Source: Alphaproteobacteria bacterium (GTDB taxonomy: Bacteria > Pseudomonadota > Alphaproteobacteria > Rickettsiales > SXRF01). From it: a stretch of DNA of 10,117 nt. The position numbers were made by a program, and so were the translations under genes. The stretch is taken from NCBI GenBank assembly GCA_020050695.1, contig JAGVKI010000248.1, forward strand, positions 1 through 10,117, given 5' to 3'. The notes beneath the pieces were generated by a model. The model was not told the DNA's origin, did no database searches, and saw only the letters and a list, made by a program, of their open reading frames with translations. This document shows, one piece after another, positions 1 through 6,266 of the stretch. Within the stretch, counting starts at the first letter, position 1; every line of letters begins with the position of its first letter.

Positions 1-46
1 CGGCATGGATGACATGTGTAACAACCTCAAATCCTGTATGGTAAAA

Positions 47-160
47 ATGCCTGTCGTGTATAACGGTCTTCCGCGCCGTTTTCAAGGCCAAACCACCCGT
101 TAGGGCGGCAGCGAACTATGCCCGGCCTTTAGAGTAACCAGCTGATTTATAAACAGGCAT
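47..160. ncRNA. candidate structured RNA (nested inverted repeats)
   Basis: No protein gene is seen in 1-211. Four complementary segments nest without conflict. An outer 8-bp pair joins ATGCCTGT (47-54) to ACAGGCAT (153-160). A 6-bp pair joins AAGGCC (84-89) to GGCCTT (124-129). Inside it lies a hairpin of 93-98 with 103-108 around a four-base loop, and beside it a 5-bp hairpin AACGG/CCGTT (62-66 with 76-80). The 93-108 hairpin needs a G-U pair that exists only in the minus-strand transcript, and the minus strand also runs into five T after the outer stem (47-43), so minus is favoured. No promoter was found: the minus-strand position just upstream is occupied by a terminator, so the RNA would need read-through or processing. 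It matches no RNA family that I recognise; 5S rRNA, SRP RNA, tmRNA and RNase P signatures are absent. Chance complementarity remains possible. Confidence 0.3.
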
Positions 161-185
161 AAAAAACGCCGCATGTGCGACGTTT
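161..185 (-). terminator. rho-independent terminator after the 212-922 gene
   Basis: Read on the minus strand, AAACGTCGC, a four-base loop ACAT and GCGGCGTTT form a 9-bp stem with one U-G wobble. The stem runs straight into a tract of six T (166-161). It lies about 26 bases after the stop codon of the minus-strand gene. On the plus strand the wobble becomes a C-A mismatch and no T tract follows, so the terminator acts on the minus strand. Confidence 0.8.
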
Positions 186-211
186 CGTACCAGATTCAAA
201 TATCTATAAGC

Positions 212-922
212 TTAAGCTATCCCACCTGAAGGGCCATTAATGCCTGTTTGCTGTTGAATACCCTGGTTATTGGCAACTTTCAGCTGCATGCCTTCTGCAT
301 CAGGCACATTGAGCTGACCCGACAGGAAACCGCGAAGTTCACCGCCAATACCGGCAAGCTGTGCTGCAAGCGATGGGTTAGCGGCGATGCCGGTTAGTTC
401 CTGGCTGGTTTTGGTGGAAAGATTATTCGCTACGGCATTTGCAGCATCCTGGCTGGCAGCTGCCGTTCCAAAGGTAGCTACCGCTTGTTCGCGCGCCTTA
501 TCCTGGGCAGCGCCAATAACTTCAACTGCAGTAGGCGCACGCTCTAAAACAGGCTTTGCATCGGGTGCATCTACAGGGCGTTCCAAAGCAGGATCAGTCT
601 TTACGGGATCAGTAGAGCGCTCTGGTGGTTCGCTGCCAAGCAGCTTGCCGTATGTTTCATTAAGTTCGTGGAGCGCTTTCTTATCTACAGTGCCCGGATG
701 AAGTTCTTCATAATCAAGAATCGCCTTAATACCCGATTTCGTTGGATGTTGCAGCGTTACCTGAACGCGCTCTGCATCTACAATAGAACTATCGGTCTGG
801 CCACCGCTGCTGCTTGTACCTGATGTACCGCCCGTAGATGAACCACCAGCAGACGCACTGCCAGTTGAACCGGTAGCCGTATCGGCAGGTCTATTGGGGT
901 TATCTGATACAGATGCGTTCAC
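212..922 (-). CDS. hypothetical protein with Ser/Gly/Thr-rich N-terminus
   Basis: Function not recognised. The 236-residue protein begins with a low-complexity Ser/Gly/Thr/Ala segment (about 11-45), probably disordered. A short folded-looking segment follows (about 48-97, rich in acidic and hydrophobic residues), then a Pro/Glu/Asp-rich linker (about 98-130). The C-terminal half is Ala/Gln/Asn-rich and probably helical (about 131-225). There is no signal peptide, membrane segment or cysteine. The composition suggests a surface, secreted or scaffold-like protein, but nothing proves this. Translation starts at GTG (922-920); AGGA ends eight bases upstream, a good ribosome-binding site. The stop is TAA, and a strong terminator follows at 161-185. 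It appears to be a single-gene unit: the next minus-strand gene upstream ends 175 bases away. That it is a real gene is well supported by the ribosome-binding site plus terminator; its role is unknown. Confidence 0.7.
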   Translation of the reverse strand: MNASVSDNPNRPADTATGSTGSASAGGSSTGGTSGTSSSGGQTDSSIVDAERVQVTLQHPTKSGIKAILDYEELHPGTVDKKALHELNETYGKLLGSEPPERSTDPVKTDPALERPVDAPDAKPVLERAPTAVEVIGAAQDKAREQAVATFGTAAASQDAANAVANNLSTKTSQELTGIAANPSLAAQLAGIGGELRGFLSGQLNVPDAEGMQLKVANNQGIQQQTGINGPSGGIA

Positions 923-1024
923 GTACAGCGTCCTAAGCTTAGTATATTATGTACCTATATTAGCATTATTGGCCCTAAAGATGTATGAAGGTTTCATGAC
1001 ACCATATTGCCTAGCTTATACAAT

Positions 1025-1041
1025 AAAAACAGCATGTTGCT
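1025..1041 (-). terminator. weak candidate terminator after the 1098-1391 gene
   Basis: The gap 923-1097 holds no gene. On the minus strand AGCA, loop ACA, TGCT (1041-1031) is followed by GTTTTT. The stem has only 4 bp, so this is a weak candidate. It lies about 56 bases after the stop at 1098. A nearby A/T-only hairpin around 1065-1082 is no better. Confidence 0.25.
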
Positions 1042-1097
1042 CAATTCAACACCCATAAACCCGTCAAAAATACAAGCTTTTGAATAGTATACGTAAA

Positions 1098-1391
1098 CTA
1101 CACTGCTTCCGACAGTTGGGCTATTTTTTCCTCAGCTTTCAGGTAACGCAGCAGGAAGTCCTCGGCACGTGCATCAGGTTCCGCCAGGAAATCCATATAA
1201 ATGATTTCCCCATACATGTTTAAGTCACGTGCGCCAGGGGCCATATAATCACGGCGCAGCTTTTCCACACCCTGTTTATCACAGCGCAAATAGGCAAAGA
1301 AATTTTTGCCTGACAGCGTCACACCGCGATATAGCATGATCGAGTCATTATCACCCAGGGCAAGCTTCTCAACAAACGATAGTACCGTCAT
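1098..1391 (-). CDS. small hypothetical protein, coupled to the LOG-DeoC gene
   Basis: Function not recognised. I place the start at the ATG at 1391-1389, giving 97 residues. The frame is open further upstream to 1463, but that part would overlap the end of the preceding gene and reads as low-quality sequence. The chosen ATG has AAAGGGA about eight bases upstream and lies one base after the stop TGA (1395-1393) of the LOG-DeoC gene. The two are therefore almost certainly co-transcribed and probably translationally coupled. The protein is small, soluble and mixed in charge, with one cysteine, a Gly/aromatic core (GKNFFAYLRC around residue 28, MYGEIIYMDF around residue 59) and a charged helical tail. 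The spacing suggests a role tied to the fusion enzyme, such as a partner or regulator, but no domain supports this directly. Confidence 0.65.
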   Translation of the reverse strand: MTVLSFVEKLALGDNDSIMLYRGVTLSGKNFFAYLRCDKQGVEKLRRDYMAPGARDLNMYGEIIYMDFLAEPDARAEDFLLRYLKAEEKIAQLSEAV

Positions 1392-1392
1392 A

Positions 1393-3510
1393 TCAATATC
1401 CCTTTCCGCCAGAGGTTTTTGCGCCGCGCATGGCATAGCCCGGCAATACTTCCTGGAACTCACCCGTCATGCGGCTGGCTGGCACACGCTCCTGCGCAGA
1501 GGTAATGCTAAGCCCGCTGCATCCAAGCACATCGGCGCCCGCTTCCACCATAGCCATGGCCTGCTCAAAATCTTTTACGCCGCCACTGGCCTTGACGCCT
1601 ACAGTATCGCCTACGCTGCGGCGCATGATTTCAACGGCCTCCACATCGGCCCCACCTTTGGGATTAAACCCCGTGGAGGTTTTAACAAAGCTGGCGCCTG
1701 ACGCCTTGGCTATCAGGCTGGCTTTGGCAATCTGTTCCGGCGTCAGGTCTGCTGATTCCAGTATTACTTTTACCGGTACATCCACCGAGCCAATCACACG
1801 CTTAAGATACGAGTGACACTCAGCGTACTTGCCTTCTTTCAGCAAATGGCGCGGCAATACCGTGTCAATTTCATCAACGCCTTTGGAACTGGCCAGCTGC
1901 ATTTCCTTTACCGCCTGCTCCACTGGCAGGTCACCTTCAGGAAAATTGGTAACGGTGATGACTTTGACATCCGTATCCGCCAGAAGCTTTTTTGCATGCG
2001 CTACATATTTCGCTGGAATGCATACCGAGCGCGTCTCCTGTAGCTGTGCGGTTTTGCACAGTTCGGTTATATCCTTCTGGGTTGCCGTTGGCTTCAGGTT
2101 GGTAAGATCCACCAGCGACATGGTGCTCTGCCAGTCCTGCACGGTTTGCGGGCGGCCAAGCGTTACCTCCGGCACCTCTTCCAGCCCCTTGATGATAGGA
2201 GCCAGCTGGGCATGCGCATCCTTTACAATGCGGTCAATCACAGGCGTTGCCAGCTTCGGCGGGTGTTGCTTGAACTGTGCAGCAAAATATTTTTCTGCCG
2301 CCTGCATGGTTTCCACAAATTTAATCGGCGCCAAATACTCATCGCCATATTGCTCACGGGCCCATTTTTCGATAACGGGTTTCCATGTGCCATTCTCGTC
2401 AATTACCACAATAGGCTTCTGATGCCAGCGGCCTGCGGTATCCTGATACATGGTTGCCTTATGCTGCTGGCGTATCATTTCCAGCACCATGAACTGCTCC
2501 TGCCCGGAGCCGATACCGCCGTCGAGCAGTGCAATACCTTCTGAATGCTCGAGGTAATATTCGATGCGGTGAATCATATCCTTGCAATCGGTGTAACGGC
2601 ACATCAGTTTTTTGATGGTCTCCGGGTCTTTTTCGGAGCCAGACAGGCCAATCGCGCCACGCTCATGCGCCGAAATGCCATGCAGATAAACACCTAAATC
2701 CTTAGCCCGGCGCATCTGTGCACCCATTACGCCTAGCGTGCCGCCGCCATTTACAATACCCCAGCCATGGGCATTGCACATATCCACCGAACGCTCAGCC
2801 GAACGGATATGTTCAGGTTTGCGCGTGGTAGCAGAACCAAAAAACGCGACCGTTACGCGCGGACGCTTGCGAGCGTCATCCTCAGCTACAAATTCCGTAA
2901 TCGGACGAGCGCCCGGCTGGTAGGTGTGCAGCTTGTAATCAGCCATGCTCTTGCCATCTAGGTCTTTAGGCACGCGCTGGTTGATCACGTCCAGCACTTC
3001 CTGCGGCGTGTGGCATCGCGTTACACTGTCTTTAAAGCCTTCGCGCAGCGTACCGGCAGCACCCAGATGGTCGAGCGAATCCATAAAACTTTTCCACTCG
3101 TCATCCGAACCAAAAAATATGATGGGTTTGCGCTGCTGCTTTAATTCTCCCGACAGACGCGTGAATTCAGCCTGTTCATCAGGCTCCAGATGGCCTGTGG
3201 TATATTGCTTCTTTTTGAGTTCAGAGAGTTCACTGAAAATGTCCTTCACCTTTTCAGGTTCCCAGACCATGAAGGGATTGCCGATTTCCGATTCGGCAAG
3301 CAATGCATAAATATCGTATGGGTTGGCGCCCGGCGTTACGATGCTGGCTATCGAACGGTTGCAGCGCCCGGTAAAATGGAACACATGCTTGTTACTAAAT
3401 GCCGGTGCCGTTTCGATTTCATAGCCTGCATCTTCCAGCGGTGCAAACTGCCCCGCTACTTTAGATGCCTTGTCGCAATAAAGCTGAATGGTATTGAGTA
3501 CATTGAGCAT
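1393..3510 (-). CDS. LOG-family nucleotide hydrolase / deoxyribose-phosphate aldolase fusion
   Basis: One uninterrupted 705-residue frame joins two enzyme types. Residues about 218-410 are a LOG/TIGR00730 Rossmann domain: VAFFGSATT (221-229), NGGGTLGVMGA (254-264) and a variant of the family motif PGGxGTxxE, here DGGIGSGQE (330-338), with the catalytic-type Arg (R315) and Glu (E338) kept. Known LOG enzymes hydrolyse nucleoside 5'-monophosphates to base plus ribose 5-phosphate. Residues about 464-680 are DeoC, which splits 2-deoxyribose 5-phosphate into acetaldehyde and glyceraldehyde 3-phosphate: VDLTNLKP (467-474), TVTNFPEG (519-526), DEID (546-549), the Schiff-base lysine K610 in FVKTSTGF, K640 in VKASGG, and a GCSG phosphate-site-like motif (663-666). 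The DeoC active site looks complete. Residues 1-217 are less clear and may hold a degenerate LOG half. The start ATG (3510) has AGAGGG seven bases upstream. It is probably cytosolic. The DeoC assignment is firm, the LOG fold likely, and LOG activity uncertain. Confidence 0.88.
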   Translation of the reverse strand: MLNVLNTIQLYCDKASKVAGQFAPLEDAGYEIETAPAFSNKHVFHFTGRCNRSIASIVTPGANPYDIYALLAESEIGNPFMVWEPEKVKDIFSELSELKKKQYTTGHLEPDEQAEFTRLSGELKQQRKPIIFFGSDDEWKSFMDSLDHLGAAGTLREGFKDSVTRCHTPQEVLDVINQRVPKDLDGKSMADYKLHTYQPGARPITEFVAEDDARKRPRVTVAFFGSATTRKPEHIRSAERSVDMCNAHGWGIVNGGGTLGVMGAQMRRAKDLGVYLHGISAHERGAIGLSGSEKDPETIKKLMCRYTDCKDMIHRIEYYLEHSEGIALLDGGIGSGQEQFMVLEMIRQQHKATMYQDTAGRWHQKPIVVIDENGTWKPVIEKWAREQYGDEYLAPIKFVETMQAAEKYFAAQFKQHPPKLATPVIDRIVKDAHAQLAPIIKGLEEVPEVTLGRPQTVQDWQSTMSLVDLTNLKPTATQKDITELCKTAQLQETRSVCIPAKYVAHAKKLLADTDVKVITVTNFPEGDLPVEQAVKEMQLASSKGVDEIDTVLPRHLLKEGKYAECHSYLKRVIGSVDVPVKVILESADLTPEQIAKASLIAKASGASFVKTSTGFNPKGGADVEAVEIMRRSVGDTVGVKASGGVKDFEQAMAMVEAGADVLGCSGLSITSAQERVPASRMTGEFQEVLPGYAMRGAKTSGGKGY

Positions 3511-3554
3511 GTCCCTACCCTCTTTCCCGTTAAATGTTATTTTTTATTTTTATT

Positions 3555-3600
3555 AGTCTTGTTATAGCCTCTAAACGGCCATGCGTCTAGGGGGCAAGAC
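3555..3600. promoter_or_regulatory. imperfect dyad overlapping the LOG-DeoC promoter
   Basis: GTCTTG (3555-3560) and CAAGAC (3595-3600) form the outer arms. CTAAACG (3571-3577) and CGTCTAG (3584-3590) form 7-base inner arms with one non-complementary position, around a six-base centre. The symmetry covers the proposed -35 and -10 boxes, where a dimeric repressor or activator could bind. There is no T tract on the minus strand, which argues against a terminator for recJ. Confidence 0.35.
3561..3589 (-). promoter_or_regulatory. candidate sigma-70-type promoter for the LOG-DeoC gene
   Basis: On the minus strand, TAGACG (3589-3584, four of six matches to TTGACA) and TATAAC (3566-3561, five of six to TATAAT) are separated by exactly 17 bases. 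Transcription would start near 3554, leaving a leader of about 44 bases that is A-rich. The gap 3511-3652 holds no gene. This promoter would let the fusion gene be expressed apart from recJ. Confidence 0.4.
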
Positions 3601-3652
3601 AAACATTATTATTATGTAAATCAATGTATTATTAAGACTATACCCCCACCCC

Positions 3653-5731
3653 CTACGCGCGGGAGACGCCGTTTTTCCATAGCGATACAAAGGCGCCTTC
3701 TTCCATTGCCTGATCACCTAAAATTTCTTTCACGCCTGCATAAGGCAAACGCTGTTTGGCAGGTGATATATAGACATCCTCAATGCGCAGCACCGGCGCG
3801 CCGGTATGGGCATCAAGGGCTAAGCTTCCCAGTAACTGGCAGGGTGTTTTCTGCGCCTGACGCAGGGCCTGTTCCACGCCCGGCGTTACATGAAACGCAA
3901 CCGCCTTGATCGGCTTTACGCCCGTCGATTTACTGCCCACCGGCATCTGCCTGCCGGACGCAATATTTAAAAAGAAATGCTGCCCGGTTTTGCTTATGTT
4001 TAAATCACGCACCGTTACATCGGGAATCACCACCAGTGGCTTACGGTTACCCTGACCGAACGGGCCAACCGCCGCCATGCTGCGGATAAGGTCCGGCTTT
4101 ACGTGATCAAGCGGTATAACGCCCGCAACCGGAACGGCATGTACCGACCGCGCCTTTTGCACATCGTCTTTCAGGCGCGAACACAACCGGCTGCGCACCT
4201 CTTCAAGCTTACCAAGTTCAAACGTACCGCCTGCGGCCATGGGATGACCACCCGCTTTTATAAACGCCGGATCGCTGCCTTCGGCCAGCGCGCGGAAGCC
4301 AGAACCTAAATCCACGCCCTCAACACTGCGGCCAGAGGTTTTATAATGGTAATGCGTGCCGCCGTCAGCAGAAGGGCCTTCAACCCTGGCGCATGCCAGT
4401 ACCGGGCGGCCAAACTCTTCTTTCATGCGCCCGGCGACAATACCCACCACTCCTTCCGGCCAGTCGTCCCCTGCCAGAACCAGTACAGGTGTATCTGCGT
4501 CATTCGCCAGTATTGCCTGCGCCTGCGTGCGCGCCTCTTTGGTAATGGCCGCTTCCTGACGCTTGCGCTCTTCATTGGTTTCATTGGACATAATACGCTT
4601 GAGTAAAAATTCCGGCTGGTCTTGCTTGCTGCTTGCCAGAAATTCCCATGCTACCGATTGCCCCATACGCCCTGGCGCATTGATGATGGGTGCAAGGCGA
4701 AACGCAATCGTCTCTTCATCCATCGGCACGGCAACATTGGCGGCGCGGCACAGCTGGTTGATGGCTTCGTCCCTGCCCTCGTTGATAACCTTGACGCCCT
4801 CGCGTACAAAGAAGCGGTTGATATTGCCTTTGATGTTCACGACATCGCCCACCGTTGCCATGGCGGTCAGGCCAAGCAGGTCGCGCAATTCCAGCTTACG
4901 TGCGCGGTTATCTTTCTGGTGGGAGAAATAATCCTTTATACCTGCCGACAGCAGGAAGGTAACGCCCACAGCTGCCAGTGATTTAAGAGCCGGATCAGCG
5001 TGGGTTTCATCACTGCGGTTGGGGTTGACTACCAGCGCGCCTTTGGGAATGCTGTGCCCGGCAGAATTGGGGTGATGGTCGACCACAATGGTTTCCATTC
5101 CCAGTTCGCCTGCGCGCTCGATGGGCTTATTGGCCAATGTGCCGTTATCAAGCGTGATAAGCAGGTTCACGCCCTGCTTGTGCAATTCATCGACCGCCAT
5201 GCTGTTTACGCCGTAGCCTTCGGCCACGCGGTTGGGCACATGCACAATAATATCCTCTTCAGGAACACCGCAGGCAAGCAGCGTGCGCTTCAGCAGCGCG
5301 ACCGAGCAATTACCATCACAATCATAGTCACCCGAAATACCGATTTTTTCATGGTTGCGAATGGCCAGCGCGACACGTTCGATGGCTGGCTTCATGTCTT
5401 TGAGTTGCAGATACTCAGGCACGCGCGCGAGGAAATCATTAAAATTCGGCGTATTTAAAAATTCTGGCGCGGAGTCAGCATCAATACCACGCTGCGAAAG
5501 AAGCGCGCCCACTACAGCGCTGTAATCTTTACGCTCAGCTTTTGCACCACGCAGTATCCGGCCTGCCGCACCGCCTGCAGCTACACGTGGCGCCGCTGCC
5601 GTAGTTTCCATGCTATCGAGATAGGATTTTGCCAGTGGCGTAAGCTGCTGCAATGTTGGTACAGGCGCTACGGCCTCCAAAGACCATCTTTGGTTGCGCG
5701 CGGAGTACACATTCGAAGCTGCATCACTCAT
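3653..5731 (-). CDS. recJ: single-stranded-DNA-specific exonuclease RecJ
   Basis: RecJ degrades single-stranded DNA 5' to 3' into dNMPs in recombinational repair (RecFOR pathway), mismatch repair and processing of stalled forks, in the cytoplasm with divalent metal. The 692-residue product carries the DHH phosphoesterase motifs in order: GDYDCDG (134-140), LITLDNG (191-197), VVDHH (216-220) and ATVGDVV (292-298). NAPGRMG (351-357) follows. The DHHA1 part has WPEGVVGIVAGRM (424-436), SGRS (466-469) and GGHPMAAGG (494-502). An OB-fold-type PFGQGN (557-562) lies near the C-terminal end. All metal-binding Asp/His residues I can locate are intact. It is longer than Escherichia coli RecJ (577 residues), mainly through roughly 55 extra N-terminal residues, Ala/Gly-rich at 44-62, of unknown role. 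The start ATG (5731) has AAGGAA about seven bases upstream. The next gene downstream, LOG-DeoC, begins 142 bases after the stop. Confidence 0.96.
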   Translation of the reverse strand: MSDAASNVYSARNQRWSLEAVAPVPTLQQLTPLAKSYLDSMETTAAAPRVAAGGAAGRILRGAKAERKDYSAVVGALLSQRGIDADSAPEFLNTPNFNDFLARVPEYLQLKDMKPAIERVALAIRNHEKIGISGDYDCDGNCSVALLKRTLLACGVPEEDIIVHVPNRVAEGYGVNSMAVDELHKQGVNLLITLDNGTLANKPIERAGELGMETIVVDHHPNSAGHSIPKGALVVNPNRSDETHADPALKSLAAVGVTFLLSAGIKDYFSHQKDNRARKLELRDLLGLTAMATVGDVVNIKGNINRFFVREGVKVINEGRDEAINQLCRAANVAVPMDEETIAFRLAPIINAPGRMGQSVAWEFLASSKQDQPEFLLKRIMSNETNEERKRQEAAITKEARTQAQAILANDADTPVLVLAGDDWPEGVVGIVAGRMKEEFGRPVLACARVEGPSADGGTHYHYKTSGRSVEGVDLGSGFRALAEGSDPAFIKAGGHPMAAGGTFELGKLEEVRSRLCSRLKDDVQKARSVHAVPVAGVIPLDHVKPDLIRSMAAVGPFGQGNRKPLVVIPDVTVRDLNISKTGQHFFLNIASGRQMPVGSKSTGVKPIKAVAFHVTPGVEQALRQAQKTPCQLLGSLALDAHTGAPVLRIEDVYISPAKQRLPYAGVKEILGDQAMEEGAFVSLWKNGVSRA

Positions 5732-5808
5732 GGCTTATTCCTTCGGCTTATGCCTTGGGGCTCCCTGTTATAGCCCTGCCTTTTTTAATGCCATTGATTC
5801 GCATTAGT

Positions 5809-5835
5809 CTTATACCAGGAAAAAAACGCTGGCAA
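5809..5835 (-). promoter_or_regulatory. candidate recJ promoter
   Basis: On the minus strand, TTGCCA (5835-5830, five of six to TTGACA) and TATAAG (5814-5809, five of six to TATAAT) are separated by 15 bases, slightly short, with a seven-T run in the spacer. The gap 5732-5900 lies between divergent genes and holds no other gene. A second possible -10, TATAAC (5772-5767), lies closer to recJ without a clear -35. The ribosome-binding site of the divergent plus-strand gene, AAGGGA, is at about 5888-5893. Confidence 0.4.
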
Positions 5836-5900
5836 TGTTTTTAATAACTGTTAAGAAATAAGCCCCTTTATACAGCATTTTACTCACAAGGGACTGTTAC

Positions 5901-6254
5901 ATGAAACCAACCACTGTAACTGTTGATCTTCCCCTCAATGACGCGTTGATGCGCGACATTCGCCATCTATGTCAGGATATTGGGGTAGATGTTCCCACCC
6001 TCGTCGCCAACCAGCTTTTAGACCTGCTTTACAGCCATCCTCCCAGAACGGATTTTGTGGCTCAGCGCGCCACGCTTACCGATTATGCGGAGGGCTCGAT
6101 CACTGCAGCTGATGCCATCGAAATACTCGGGCTTGATAGCCCGCAGGAACTGGCGCACCGCATGCAGGCATACGGGTTTGGCAGCCTGCCCAAAACCACC
6201 CCGGTCAATGCCGCTTTTGCCCTGCTTGTCAAAACCAAGGGCAGCCAGGGATAA
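5901..6254 (+). CDS. antitoxin-like small protein (possible ribbon-helix-helix)
   Basis: No named family can be assigned with certainty. Of its 117 residues, about 4-45 have the pattern of a ribbon-helix-helix DNA-binding domain: a short alternating strand (TVTVDLP) followed by two amphipathic helices. Residues about 59-96 (YAEGSITAADAIEILGL and onward) resemble the helical segment of UPF0175-type antitoxins, where a Gly-x-Ile-x-x-x-x-Ala core precedes a second helix. The Thr/Ala/Lys tail (97-117) could contact a partner. The gene starts at ATG after AAGGGA with seven bases spacing, and the next gene begins 12 bases after its stop. The pair is therefore very probably one operon. If it is an antitoxin it would repress its own promoter in the 5732-5900 gap and bind the downstream protein. 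Both statements are inference from layout and pattern. It could also be a plain transcription regulator. Confidence 0.6.
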   Translation: MKPTTVTVDLPLNDALMRDIRHLCQDIGVDVPTLVANQLLDLLYSHPPRTDFVAQRATLTDYAEGSITAADAIEILGLDSPQELAHRMQAYGFGSLPKTTPVNAAFALLVKTKGSQG

Positions 6255-6266
6255 AAAGGGCAACAT

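Noticed and set aside
47..160. 5S rRNA, suggested by UGCCUG...CAGGCAU ends and the approximate length
   Set aside because: The conserved internal segments of 5S rRNA (the CCGAAC loop and the GAUGGUA region) are absent, and the arms do not follow the 5S helix layout.
1392..1463. Longer start for the small gene, adding 24 residues that overlap the end of LOG-DeoC
   Set aside because: The added part reads as a shifted frame of the DeoC C-terminus. The ATG at 1391 has a good ribosome-binding site and sits one base after the preceding stop.
1829..2422. A 197-codon open frame on the plus strand opposite the DeoC domain
   Set aside because: It is rich in Ser, Cys and Phe with no recognisable domain, and lies entirely opposite a strongly conserved gene. 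It is an antisense by-product of that gene's codon use.
5815..5835. Seven-T run with flanking CCAG/CTGG as a terminator
   Set aside because: The T run lies inside the possible 4-bp stem's loop, not after it, and neither strand has a gene end there. It fits better as a promoter spacer.
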